Source of the DNA: Anagrus nilaparvatae
Lineage: Eukaryota > Arthropoda > Insecta > Hymenoptera > Mymaridae
Reading direction: 5' to 3'
NCBI GenBank assembly: GCA_022575985.1
Contig: JAKSXM010000263.1
Coordinates: 13,620,001 to 13,684,000 of the forward strand
Length of the DNA: 64,000 nt
Every line of letters starts with the position of its first letter. Position 1 is the stretch's first letter. Below, piece by piece: positions 10,531 through 20,714 of the stretch. Both the position numbers and the translations under genes were made by a program. Below the pieces are notes generated by a model. The model saw only the letters and a program-made list of their open reading frames with translations, was not told the origin of the DNA and did not search any database.

Positions 10531-11345
10531 ACGTAAAGATGCTGAGAAAGTTACGAACGAATATTTAACACTAGCAAATAATTGGTTTTATGCTAGTAAA
10601 TTATCTGTAAATACTCAAAAAACTGTATACATAACTTTTGCGAATAAAATAAACTCATTACCTAAAGATATTAATATTTTGATAAGTAATGGGTCATTTC
10701 ACAAAGTATCAAGTTTTAAATATTTAGACGTGATTTATGACCAGCAGCTGAAATGGAAGGGTCTTATAAATTATGTTTTTAAAAGAAAAAGATATCTAAT
10801 TTATATTATATCAAAATTAAATAACATACTAAGTCTTAGCAATTTCACATCTGTATATTATGCCTTTTTTCGTAGCATTGCTACATAAGGAATAATATCA
10901 TGGGGAGATGCTTACGGTAATTCAATTGATATACTTCATTTTTAACCAAATAAATTAGTAAAAATAATTTCTAAAAATAAAGGAAACACAAATAAAGTTT
11001 TAAAATCTTTCATAAATATTCAACAAACATTTATGCATAAATCATTGATAAAAGATTATTCTTGATTTAAATTAAAATATAGTAACAGTAACAATAAAAC
11101 TAGAAACAAATCTATTTAATTATCAAGATGTCAGTTGGAGGTAGAAAAAAGAATGTACAATTATACAGCATTAAAAACAATAATAACTTGCCAAATAACT
11201 TGAAAAGTCTTGACATTAATAAAAGAAGCTCTAAAAATCATCTAAAAAGTTGGATTCTTAAAAAAATATTTTACTAATTTAACTCTCATTTTATTTAATT
11301 ATATTATTTACGATGCAAAGTAGTGCAAGGGTCTATTTCTAAAAA
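10531..11345 (+). pseudogene. Jockey-like RT relic, thumb and 3' end
   Basis: The plus strand reads NWFYASKLSVNTQKTVYITF, then SSFKYLDVIYDQQLKWKGLI (the jockey-type KYLGV-ID-L-W block with G changed to D), then ISWGDAYGNSIDIL. A typical NLKSL / LKSWIL end follows near 11195-11275. Stops interrupt at 10886 and later. Only sequence downstream of YADD is present, so this is a 5'-truncated dead copy. The following 3' region has a gggtc...gagac phrase similar in style to the tails of the copies at 19-20 and 34-36 kb. Confidence 0.75.
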
Positions 11346-12359
11346 GAGACTCGAAGCACTCAGTATTTATTATAATTTAACCTCTCTAACCTACATAAAA
11401 ATTTAATTATTGTTTATTTTATTTAAATATTTAAATTAATCGTTAAATATTATTTAAAATACATAAAATATAATGCCTGCAATGTTATTATGAAAGATTT
11501 ATAATAATAAAAACCCCAGGTACTCCGTAAAACGCACTTTAAATTTTACGATTTTTAACTTTTTTTCTTTTAGACACGTGATTTTAACGCGAGTAGGATA
11601 GATAAATAAAAATAGAGGAGATGGAGAGAGAAAGAAGTAAAACGCGAGATTTGTGTATATGTATTAAAAATAAAAATTAACTGTGTGTATACACTATACC
11701 ATCGTAAACACTCTATGTTTCTATTATGGACACTACTATAGTATACATAGATAGATATTATACTATTATATGATGATTTAGACAAAAAAAAGAGGAGACG
11801 GTGAGAGAGAAAGAATTAAGACGCGAGTTGTATTTATATTATTATTATAATTGGATTAATCCTTAGTGTTAATGAATAAAACTATTACAATAATAATAAT
11901 ACACTAAAAAAATAGAGAAAGCATGGATAAGAGAAAGAAGGAGAAAGAGTAACATTTACAACGATTGCAAGGCTTATTATTTTAGAATATATCGTAAACC
12001 GTGCCACGATTGTTACCATATAATGATAAAAAAATGACTTTTTTTAAAAATCCTGAATTATCAGATTATTTGGAAAACAAATATATTTATTTTTTTTTTT
12101 TTTTTTTTTTTAATAGAAAAAAAATTAGTTTAAACGAATTTAAAAATTTTTTAAATAAATATTTGAAACTTAAAAAAATTTAAAAACAAAAATAAATAAA
12201 AAATATTAAAAATTTTTTTCCTAATAAATTCTTTTTTTTCACCTACTATTTTCTTATAATATAATTACAAGCTGTATAAATAAAACTGCCTTTGCGCGAA
12301 GAAAATTACAAAAGCTAGCTATACATATTCAAACTTTTAAAAAATAATTGATATCGCCC
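11346..12359. repeat. Short direct repeats in A+T-rich DNA
   Basis: A phrase of the form agaggaga.gg.gagagaaagaa.taa.acgcgag occurs near 11612 and 11788, with a weaker version near 11912, spaced about 175 and 125 bases. The copies are diverged, suggesting an old tandem array. A poly-T tract (12089-12110) follows. No gene is supported. Confidence 0.45.
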
Positions 12360-12880
12360 AAAAAAAAGACTTTAAAAAGTAAAAAATCGCGGTCTATTTC
12401 TAATTTGCTTAAAAATATTTTTTTAAAAAAAGGGGTTCTATTCTGTCAGAAATGTATGCTGTCTTTTAATTATTGACTAATTCTTTATCCTTAACAATGT
12501 TGTCATTGATAAAAAAATTATACAGCTCTATGATTCAGTAATATTAAATTTATCGTTATGGATAAAAGATTAAAATTAAATAGAGCCAGCGGTTTCTCAA
12601 GTTTGGATGAAAAATTACCACCGCTGGCCTATTTAAATTTAATCTTTTATCCATAACGATAAATATAATATTATTGAATCATAGAGTTGTATAATTTTTT
12701 CATCAATGACAACATTGTTAAGGATAAAGAATTAGTCAATAATTAAAAGACAGCATACATTCCTGACAGAATAGAACCCCTTTTTTGAATTTGATATCAG
12801 TTCCTTTTTTAAAAAAAATATTTTTAAGCAAATTAGAAATAGACCACGATTTTTCACTTTTTAAAGTCTTTTTAACTCTA
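12360..12880. mobile_element. Foldback element with ~230-base arms
   Basis: Two long inverted arms surround a loop of about 30 bases at 12594-12622 (cggtttctcaagtttggatg...). From the loop outward the arms share GCCAGCGG/CCGCTGGC, tttatcgttatggataaaag, gattcaataatatt-type sequence, tgttgtcattgat, gacagcatacat and ggttctattctgtca, then a T-rich segment and aaatagacc.cgatttt near both ends. Arms differ by scattered substitutions and a small indel near 12790. No ORF. A non-autonomous foldback or MITE; superfamily unknown, and no flanking duplication was identified. Confidence 0.8.
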
Positions 12881-12989
12881 TAAGTATATGTTTATTGCAA
12901 TAAAATTGTTGTTTTATTAGATATTTTTATAAAAATATTATATTTATTTATATTTATTTTTGACTTTTAATGAAATTATATTTTATCAT

Positions 12990-13440
12990 ATGTAATCCCT
13001 CGGAAGGAGGGGTCACAATAATTTAAATTTCTTAATAACGAACACTGACCTAACCGCCTAACTTCCTCTTTGGAACGAGGGTATCGAGCCCTTCGAACGG
13101 CAGAGTTCTAAAATAAAGTCGAGGTTGCACCTCTAGTAATTGGTCGGTGCACTTCTGCACCTAACGAAGCTGATGAATGTTTTAGGATTCCTTTACATAA
13201 ATAAGAACATTAATTTATTCGATGAATGTTAAGATTTATTGAGTGTGCTTTTACAAAGAGGACCGTTCTTGCGAACTTAGCTCTTAGAGGAATCCCAAAC
13301 AAGTGTTGCGTAATGTCGGTGTGCTCTTTCTTATATACCTTTTTGCGAATCACTCACATATGTTTGAGATTTTTACATAAATATTTGTTCTAGAATTTTC
13401 TGGAAGGATTTTCACGTTTGGCGCGAAATTCTTCTTTTTA
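12990..13440 (-). mobile_element. Possible solo LTR
   Basis: This block is clearly richer in G+C than its surroundings. Read on the minus strand it has a TATA-like tatataagaaagag, several AATAAA-like signals (caataaatc, cgaataaatt), and ends near 12992 with GAGGGATTACA, a common type of LTR end. On the plus strand it therefore begins TGTAATCCCTC. The other terminus and a target-site duplication were not found, no second copy exists in the window, and there is no adjacent primer-binding site. A solo LTR is the best guess. Confidence 0.35.
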
Positions 13441-13954
13441 GTTTTTTAATTACTTTTAATTATTATTTATTATTTTTATAATTTATATTTAATACATTAA
13501 TCCTTTTTTTACTTATTGCTAATTTCTATTTACAACTTAATTTAATAAATAACCCTTTTTTATTAATAAAATATACTTTGACCGTTATGTCTATTTTTGA
13601 TTATCTTAATTATTTTATTAAATACTTTTAATTTGTACTTAATGATTATTATATATTTTATAGATAAGAAAGGGGTATTTTATTATAATACTTATAATCT
13701 AATTATTTTATTCTAATATATCTAAAAAATGATTATTTTAAAATTATATACATATATACATAATAATTGAATGCTGAAAAGCTATTCAATTATTTATTTC
13801 ATCTAAATAAGTTTTTTAATAAATTAATTAATTATTTAAATAGTAATGATAATTTATTTTTATTCGATGATTTTAATTTACTGCCTGGGAACTGCTGCCA
13901 CCTACATAATTTATTTAAATATATGAATATTAAAAGTGCCAGCGTTCCTTAGAC
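13441..13954. other. No gene seen
   Basis: Very A+T-rich. A 61-codon ORF at 13767-13952 is low complexity (Asn/Leu/Phe) and looks accidental. Confidence 0.45.
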
Positions 13955-13984
13955 GGTATCATGATCGACGCCTGTCATGATACC
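13955..13984. repeat. Perfect 10-bp hairpin
   Basis: GGTATCATGA and TCATGATACC flank a 10-base loop. It lies in a GC-richer patch followed by two similar gcgcatata.gc phrases (about 14035 and 14082). Function unknown. Confidence 0.6.
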
Positions 13985-14224
13985 TGTATAAAGTTTTACC
14001 GCGCAGTTTCTTTCTCTCTCTTACATTATCTTTAGCGCATATACGCTTGTGTGTGTATTTATATGTTATTTGCTATTTCTTTAGCGCATATATGCCTGTA
14101 TGTATTAATATAAGGGGTTTTATTATATGCATCTGTGTAATGGTGAGGGTGCCATGCGTTTGGTATGTTACACATAATATTCCATTTATGAACAGGTATT
14201 TTACCTACTGTAGGATTGATATAC

Positions 14225-14455
14225 GCTCTACCAATTGAGCTATAGTAAAGGTGGTATACGAGTAAAACGTTAACGTCAATCGTAAAAATAATTTCCTGAT
14301 TTATAATTTGGCACTAGATTAAAGAGTTGCCGATTTCAAGTAAAAGAATTTCTTCTAACGGTACTTGAATACCATCTTCACTATAGCTCAACTGGTAGAG
14401 AGTAGGACTACAAATCCTTAGATCATGAGTTCGAGTCCTCGTGTTGGAGGAATCC
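14225..14455. tRNA. Inverted pair of degenerate tRNA-like sequences
   Basis: On the minus strand 14225-14262 reads ctatagctcaattggtagagc, an A-box/D-arm sequence. On the plus strand 14382-14440 reads tatagctcaactggtagag, then a possible anticodon arm (AGGA-CTACAAA-TCCT, anticodon ACA) and a B box, gttcgagtcct. The plus copy has poor T-stem and acceptor pairing and the minus copy lacks a T-arm, so both look like tRNA pseudogenes or tRNA-derived repeats. Their similar flanks (aaggtggtata / taccatctt) make an inverted repeat. Confidence 0.45.
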
Positions 14456-14838
14456 TTTTGTTATTATTATTATAATTATTATGTTCTTTGTTCACCGATG
14501 CAAAAAATAGTACACTTTTTACATACATGATTAATATTATATATTATATACAATGTATAAAAATTATAAAATTTTTAAATTAATTAATATTTTAACGTTC
14601 GATGTATTTCCAAATAATTATATTAGAAACGGTCACTTCGAACTAAACAATATTTATCTTATATTACAAAGATATATACAGTATTTCCATACCGTATAAT
14701 TTTTATTTAAAATTTTTCAATTTTTAAATAAATTATTAAGATGATTTAATTGATGTTAAACAATTTTTCAAGTTAAATTAATTAATAATTTAACTTAAAA
14801 AAGTGGTATTGATTGAATAAAAAAATGTCCATCAGTTT

Positions 14839-14910
14839 GTCTCAAGCGGGATTGGATCCCACGACCTTTGGTTTGCCGGACCAACGCTCTACCAACTGAG
14901 CTATCGAGGG
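14839..14910 (-). tRNA. tRNA-like sequence (copy 1), anticodon-position GGC
   Basis: The minus strand folds as a cloverleaf: acceptor CCCTCGA against TTGAGAC (partial), D-arm GCTC/GAGC with AGTTGGTA, anticodon stem TTGGT/ACCAA with loop CCGGCAA, and T-stem GTGGG/CCCGC with loop ATCCAAT. The anticodon would be GGC (Ala) by position, but U33 is C. The T-loop has also lost its canonical start, so a pseudogene or tRNA-derived repeat is likelier than a working tRNA. No terminal CCA or good Pol III T-run directly follows. Confidence 0.45.
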
Positions 14911-15248
14911 TGGACAACCATAGGAGACAATCAGTATCATTTTCTTATTCATTCAAGGGGCAACTTTGAGACCTAGTGCCAGATTTAAATTAATTAATAT
15001 TTTAACGTTCGATGTATTTCCAAATAATTATATTAGAAACGGTCACTTCGAACTAAACAATATTTATCTTATATTACAAAGATATATACAGTATTTCCAT
15101 ACCGTATAATTTTTGTTTAAAATTTTTCAATTTTTAAATAAATTATTAAGATGATTTAATTGATGTTAAACAATTTTTCAAGTTAAATTAATTAATAATT
15201 TAACTTAAAAAAGTGGTATTGATTGAATAAAAAAATGTCCATCAGTTT

Positions 15249-15320
15249 GTCTCGAGCGGGATTCGATCCCACGACCTTTGGTTTGCCGGACCAACGCTCT
15301 ACCAACTGAGCTATCGAGGG
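15249..15320 (-). tRNA. tRNA-like sequence (copy 2), anticodon-position GGC
   Basis: Same as copy 1 but better preserved, with acceptor 3' side TCGAGAC (five of seven pairs with CCCTCGA) and T-loop ATCGAAT. A and B boxes (TAGCTCAGTTGGTAGAGC; GATCGAATCCC) are both readable. The C at position 33 and the two unpaired acceptor ends argue against a normal function. Confidence 0.5.
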
Positions 15321-15632
15321 TGGACAACCACAGGAGACAATCAGTATCATTTTCTTATTCATTCAAGGGGCAACTTTGAGACCTAGTGCCAGATTTAAAT
15401 TAATTACTATTTTAACGTTCGATGTATTTCCAAATAATTATATTAGAAACGGTCACTTCGAACTAAACAATATTTATCTTATATTACAAAGATATATACA
15501 GTATTTCCATACCGTATAATTTTTGTTTAAAATTTTTCAATTTTTAAATAAATTATTAAGATGATTTAATTGATGTTAAACAATTTTTCAAGTTAAATTA
15601 ATTAATAATTTAACTTAAAAAAGTGGTATTGA

Positions 15633-18539
15633 TTGAATAAAAAAATGTCCATCAGTTTGTCTCGAGCGGGATTCGATCCCACGACCTTTGGTTTGCCGGA
15701 CCACAGGCTGGTGCGCTTATGGCTACGAGGTCGTGCTCAGACGTCTATGTCACGACATGGAAAAGGCGATTGCCACGTCTGGGCAAAGTGCGGTGATACA
15801 ACTTTCATTAGTTGTTATTTGTCACCGAATGACACTATTGGGATGTTCACCGCAAAGCTGGCCTCATTGGAGGAAACGATAAGGGAAGTCTCTGGCAATA
15901 TCATATTTGCTGGGGACTTAAATGCCAGGGCCGTGGAATGGGGAATGCCAACCACGAACCGTAGGGGAACGTTGATCCTAGAGATGGCTGCTAGAACTGA
16001 TCTGGTGGTCATGAACTCTGGGAACAATCCAACCTACGTAAGGCCAGGCTTTGGCGAATCGATCCCTGATGTCACTTTTGCCTCGGCCGGGCTGGCAGGA
16101 AGAGTGGGTGGCTGGAGGGTGATGGATGGAGCCAATGGCAGCGATCATAATTACATCACCTTCAAAGTGCGTGATAGGGTTGCTAATCGGCCCCCGTACA
16201 AAAAGCGCCCACTAGGCTGGAATGTGTCAAAGATGGACGAGGACAGATTTGTGGATTATCTTCGCGAAGAGTTCTCGTCTATCCCAGCCTGGCATGGAGG
16301 ACCGACCACCCCGCGAGAGGCAGAGACCCTTGTCAAGAGGGTAACTGCTCTTCTGAGGGGAGCCTGCGATGCCTCTATGCCGCGTAAACGGCCCTGGAAG
16401 GGTAAAAGAAGCGTTTACTGGTGGAATGAAGAAATTGCGGAGCTAAGACGGGTCTGTCACGGCGCACGCAGAAGACGGCAAAGAGCGTATGGCCGCCCAG
16501 AGCTGGCTACGCGCTCTGAAGAGTACAAGGGAGCCAAGCATAGGCTGGCGAAAGCTATCCGCCTCAGCAAGGCGCGCTGTCTTCGGTCCCTAAGAGATGA
16601 TGTCAACAGCGACCCGTGGGGCCTGGGATATAAGGTTGTCATGGGCAAACTTAAGTCCGGATGTGACAACACGATGGATGAAGCAACGACCAAAAGAATA
16701 GTGGACGCTCTCTTCCCGGATCATCCAAACCAACAACACCCTGCTTTGGATGTCCTGAGGGAGCAAGTTCCGCTATTTATCGAGGCGGAGATGCTTCAGG
16801 CAATTAGGTCAATGAAAAATGGGAAAGCGCCAGGACCAGACGGAATACCCGCGGAAGCCCTTAAGGCGGCTGCAAAGGTAATCCCTGGTCTCCTGCTTGG
16901 CATGTTTAACGCGTGCCTCGTGGCAGGCGCCTTTCCAAGGGACTGGAAAGTGGCCCGTCTGGCTCTGATAAGCAAGGGAAAGGGTGAACCAGGATCTCCA
17001 TCATCTTACAGACCATTGTGTATGTTAAATACCATTGGCAAGGTGATGGAGAGCATGGTCAGAGGAAGATTGCGGCAAGCAATTAGGGAAGCGGGTGACC
17101 TTAGCGACGACCAACACGGCTTTCGTGAGGGGCGTTCCACGATCGGTGCCATCGAGCAGGTCGTGAAGGTGGTTATGAGGGCCAGACAAGTGCGGCCGGA
17201 TATTAAACCGGACGTCCTGCTTGTCACGTTGGATGTGAAAAACGCATTCAACTCGGCTAAGTGGGACGATATGTTGCACTCCCTCGAGCAGGTATTCAGA
17301 GTTCCGGATTATCTGAGAAATATACTCAGAGATTACCTCCGGGACCGATACCTGCGCTGGGACACGCTCGATGGCACAAGAGGTAAAGTATTAAGCGCAG
17401 GCATAGCGCAGGGTTCAGTTCTGGGTCCTGATCTGTGGAATGCCTTTTACGACGGCTTGCTAAAGATTGAGCTCCCGGATGGATGCTCCATGATCGGATA
17501 CGCGGATGACGTTGCTCTAACCATAACAGCTCGAGAGCCAGAGGACCAGCAGAATACCTTGGATGAGGCCATGCGCCTTATCAATAGCTGGATGTCGGAT
17601 CACGGACTAAGACTGGCAGTCCCGAAAACGGAGATTGTCCTTCTGACCCGGAGAAGGGTTGATACCATATTCGGCATCAGCTTTGATGACGGAGGTAATC
17701 CCCTTATGATCCAGACCAAACCATCGGTCAAATATTTGGGGGTCTTCTTGGATAACAAGTTGACCTACAATAGACAATTCCAGCAGGCCTGTGAAAAGGC
17801 TGGCCGGGTGACAAAGTCCCTCTCGTGGCTAATGACGAACATCGGCGGTCCCAGATCTGAGAAGAGGAGGCTGTTGATGACGACAGTTAACTCCATCTTG
17901 CTCTACGGTGCAGAGGTGTGGGCGGACAATGTCCGCATAAAAAAGTACTGCAAGAAACTAAAGGCAGTACAGAGGCAGGGGGCACTTCGAATCGCTTGCT
18001 CGTACAAGACAGTATCAGAGCCAGCGATCCAGGTGGTGGCTCGGGTGATTCCCATCGACCTGCTTGCCTTGGAAAGGCAGGCGATCTATAACCGTGGGGA
18101 AGAAGAGCGCGACGTAGCTTCCGTTCGCGCCCGCTCCCGCACAATGGAATGTTGGCAGTATAGGTGGAATGGTGACCCGAGGGGACGTTGGACGCACCGC
18201 CTTATCATCGATTTGGAAAGCTGGATGAACCGTGATCATGGAGAGGTAGACTTCTACCTCACACAGTTCCTAACTGGTCACGGTTATTTCCGCGATATGC
18301 TTTTCAAGTGGAGCAAGGTGACATCTCCGGAATGCTTGCAATGCCCGGGCGAGCTGGATACCGCTGAGCACACCTTTTTTGGGTGTCCTCGCTTCGCTGA
18401 AGGGCGACCGCCCTTCGATGAATGGAGGCCGGAAGTAGTCGTCCCGGAAATGCTGCGCAGTGCCGCTAACTGGTACAGTGTGGCAGAGTACGTACGGGCG
18501 ACACTGATTGGAAAAAAGGAGGAAGGTTTCCTCTCGTAG
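15633..18539 (+). CDS. R1-like ORF2: APE endonuclease remnant, RT, CCHC knuckle
   Basis: The open frame is 968 codons, but roughly the first 24 codons come from the flanking repeat and its tRNA-like sequence; the true element part begins near 15704. In order it shows: the C-terminal half of an APE-type endonuclease (GDLNAR at 94-99, IPDVTF at 144-149, SDH at 170-172); an RT with APGPDGIPAEAL near 400, YRPLCMLNTIGK, QHGFREGRSTIGAI, DVKNAFNSAKWDDML, GIAQGSVLGPDLWN near 590 and an intact YADDV near 623; the YLGVFLDNKL thumb block; and a C-x2-C-x8-H-x4-C knuckle near 901-918. Target-primed reverse transcription is the family's mechanism. No stop or frameshift breaks the RT, so the copy is young. 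Without the endonuclease N-terminus and ORF1 it should not be autonomous. Confidence 0.9.
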   Translation: MNKKMSISLSRAGFDPTTFGLPDHRLVRLWLRGRAQTSMSRHGKGDCHVWAKCGDTTFISCYLSPNDTIGMFTAKLASLEETIREVSGNIIFAGDLNARAVEWGMPTTNRRGTLILEMAARTDLVVMNSGNNPTYVRPGFGESIPDVTFASAGLAGRVGGWRVMDGANGSDHNYITFKVRDRVANRPPYKKRPLGWNVSKMDEDRFVDYLREEFSSIPAWHGGPTTPREAETLVKRVTALLRGACDASMPRKRPWKGKRSVYWWNEEIAELRRVCHGARRRRQRAYGRPELATRSEEYKGAKHRLAKAIRLSKARCLRSLRDDVNSDPWGLGYKVVMGKLKSGCDNTMDEATTKRIVDALFPDHPNQQHPALDVLREQVPLFIEAEMLQAIRSMKNGKAPGPDGIPAEALKAAAKVIPGLLLGMFNACLVAGAFPRDWKVARLALISKGKGEPGSPSSYRPLCMLNTIGKVMESMVRGRLRQAIREAGDLSDDQHGFREGRSTIGAIEQVVKVVMRARQVRPDIKPDVLLVTLDVKNAFNSAKWDDMLHSLEQVFRVPDYLRNILRDYLRDRYLRWDTLDGTRGKVLSAGIAQGSVLGPDLWNAFYDGLLKIELPDGCSMIGYADDVALTITAREPEDQQNTLDEAMRLINSWMSDHGLRLAVPKTEIVLLTRRRVDTIFGISFDDGGNPLMIQTKPSVKYLGVFLDNKLTYNRQFQQACEKAGRVTKSLSWLMTNIGGPRSEKRRLLMTTVNSILLYGAEVWADNVRIKKYCKKLKAVQRQGALRIACSYKTVSEPAIQVVARVIPIDLLALERQAIYNRGEEERDVASVRARSRTMECWQYRWNGDPRGRWTHRLIIDLESWMNRDHGEVDFYLTQFLTGHGYFRDMLFKWSKVTSPECLQCPGELDTAEHTFFGCPRFAEGRPPFDEWRPEVVVPEMLRSAANWYSVAEYVRATLIGKKEEGFLS

Positions 18540-18804
18540 GAAAATCTCCTCCTTTATTGACAGGGTATGGCGAAGAAATGCCTGGGCTGCATTGTTTCCG
18601 GACCGAAGTAATACCTAAACAGGGAGTCCCGGTCCGGATTCTATGATATTGTCATAAATGCAGGAGGGTGGGGAGTTTAGTGGGTATTGTAATTCCTCAA
18701 TTGTGTATATCTGGGCAACCCCAGATACAAATTTGAGGTTGAGTCCCACATAACCATACAGTACGCGTGTATGGTATGCGTAAATGCATTCTCCTCGTCC
18801 TACG

Positions 18805-18833
<29 letters not shown>
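15704..18833 (+). mobile_element. R1-like non-LTR retrotransposon, 5'-truncated
   Basis: Element sequence starts at 15704, where the tRNA-like repeat (gtttgccggacca) changes to caggctggtgcgc. It ends in a pure A tract at 18806-18833. It holds most of ORF2 and a 3' UTR of about 265 bases, and is far richer in G+C than its surroundings. ORF1 and the start of the endonuclease are missing. The right flank (18834 onward) is a reverse-orientation copy of the 410-bp unit, not the rest of the tRNA-like sequence, so no target-site duplication is seen. A second copy lies at 60406-61889. R1-clade affiliation is inferred from the APE-RT-CCHC layout and residue style. Confidence 0.85.
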
Positions 18834-18835
<2 letters not shown>

Positions 18836-19030
18836 ACTTTTTTAAGCTAAATTATTAATTAATTTAACTTGAAAAATTGTTTAACATCAATTAAATCATC
18901 TTAATAATTTATTTAAAAATTGAAAAATTTTAAATAAAAATTATACGGTATGGAAATACTGTATATATCTTTGTAATATAAGATAAATATTGTTTAGTTC
19001 GAAGTGACCGTTTCTAATATAATTATTATT
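18834..19030 (-). repeat. Reverse-orientation partial copy of the 410-bp unit
   Basis: Directly after the A tract, ccacttttttaag...taaattattaatt through atacggtatggaaatactg to cgaagtgaccgtttc is the reverse complement of the corresponding part of the tandem unit at 14.6-15.6 kb. It lacks the tRNA-like part. The R1-like element is therefore flanked by inverted, not direct, copies of its target repeat. Confidence 0.9.
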
Positions 19031-19039
19031 AAATTTTTA

Positions 19040-20175
19040 GTTATTTTTTTTATGAATTGATGTAAAGTTTATTAACCTTTTTTATGAAAAATAATAGTTA
19101 ATGAGTTCACGCTTTCTTACTTTGTCCTTTGGATAAATTTCACCGATAATACGGTTATCTAAGTTGACGGTGACATCTGGATACAATCACAAAAAATTGC
19201 AAATTAGGTATTGAAAAGTACCTGTGATTGGCTCCGTGAAAATTTGCCGTGCATTAATTTTGATAAATAATCATTTATAACCTATGCCCTAAGCTGTGAT
19301 ATGATTCCAAGTAATATTTCATTAATGGTTAGAGATAATGATAATAATGTAAATATAACATTAAATAGGGTTGAATGTACAAAATATCTTGGGATACATA
19401 TTGATCAGCATATGCGATGGGACAGACATATCTCTGAATTATTAAAAAAAACTAGGTTCGTTATCTTCTTGTTTCACAAATTAAAGTACATTCTAAATCA
19501 AGATCAACTAAAAGTTATGTACTATGCATCATCTCCCTCTATATAATGTCTTATGACATTCTTGGGTGGGGTGGTGCTGATGATACTATTATTAAACTAA
19601 TACAAGATGTACAAATTAGCCTTCTAAAAATTATAAATCAGAATAATTATACAGCTAATTAATTGAACGTCAGACAGGCAATTTATTATTTTGCTATCAT
19701 GAAAAAAACTATGATTTGTTAAAACTCAAAAATAATAGTGATATTAATAGCATAAGAAAAAATATTTTGCGTATTCCTAAAATGATTGAATTAATTGGAC
19801 AGAAATGTCATTTTTTCAAATCTATAAAGGTCTTCAATGCCTTGCCTAGTAATCTCAAAGAAATGCTTATAATTTCTAATGAAATTTAATATTCGTGGAT
19901 TTGTAGCATTAAATAAAGGCTAATGTAAACGAAAAAACAAAAATAAATAAATAAATAAAACGTAATATACCTTTCATGGCATATCAAATAAAGAAAGCAA
20001 AAAAATAACTTAAAGAACTAATCTTTATATTATTAATTGTAAATATTTATATTTTTCTATTTTTATTTAATAATTGTAATTGACTAAAGGCCCAGGTACA
20101 GACATTTGTCTCTCTGAGATTATTGCTTTATACCATAATTTGTGTAATACACCTGTAATAAATAAAGACTAAAGA
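19040..20175 (+). pseudogene. Jockey-like RT relic, thumb to 3' end
   Basis: The ORF at 19301-19546 encodes VECTKYLGIHIDQHMRWDRHI, a jockey-type thumb block. It is followed by LGWGGADDTIIKLIQDVQ in another frame and KVFNALPSNLKEML near 19840. Upstream, degenerate sequence (LRENLPCIN-like) precedes it. The 3' region carries gactaaaggcccaggtacagac and caccTGTAATAAATAAAGAC, which matches the tail of the longer relative at 34261-35800. 5'-truncated, with several stops and frameshifts. Confidence 0.75.
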
Positions 20176-20714
20176 TTTTTTTGCCAGACATTGTGTTACA
20201 TAGAGCTTTTATGAGAGCCATCCACAAATATATTATTAAAAAATTTTGAAAAGGATTGAGGCAAAAGGAAGCGAAAAAATAAATAAATAAATACTTAATT
20301 CTTATATTTAAAAAAAATTATTGAAGTAAAGCTTTGAAAATATAATGAAAATTAATAAAATTAAGAAAGTGTGAAAGGTTATAATTTTAGAAATGAATAA
20401 GAAAAATAAAAGCTATTAATTCTAAAGGAAATTAATAATAATAAACAGTTTATTAGTAGTCGTTAACAAATTACATAGCTAACCTGTTATAAAATTTTAT
20501 AAACTATGGCTCTAGCGATACTTGATTCATTGAATATTCACTAATGAACTCTTTTTTATTTTTAATTTGCTTAAAAATTAATAATTTTTAAGTCTATTAC
20601 GAATTTCTAAAATTGTAAACTATCACACTTTCTAAATTTTATCAATTTTCAACGTATCAGAAAAACTTTATGATAACAATTTATTTTTTAATAAAAGCAC
20701 TAAGGATTTATTTA
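20176..20714. other. No gene seen
   Basis: A+T-rich DNA without recognisable repeats or ORFs. Confidence 0.4.

Larger units (their letters stand above)
14575..15703. repeat. 410-bp tandem repeat carrying a tRNA-like sequence (nearly 3 copies)
   Basis: The unit begins near agatttaaattaattaatattttaacg. It contains cggtcacttcgaactaaac and agtatttccataccgtataa and ends with a minus-strand tRNA-like sequence and gagacctagtgcc. The phrase atgtccatcag recurs at 14825, 15235 and 15645, exactly 410 bases apart. Copies are nearly identical (for example gtataatttttattt versus ...ttgttt), so the array is young. The third copy is cut inside its tRNA-like part by the R1-like retrotransposon at 15704. Confidence 0.9.

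Noticed and set aside
15633..15703. The first 24 codons of the 968-codon ORF as a genuine R1-like N-terminus
   Set aside because: They are identical to the upstream 410-bp repeat units and translate a tRNA-like sequence; the element begins at 15704.
15815..18239. Minus-strand and alternate-frame ORFs inside the R1-like element
   Set aside because: They are antisense or shifted readings of conserved ORF2 codons with no motif support; the same shadows recur in the second copy.
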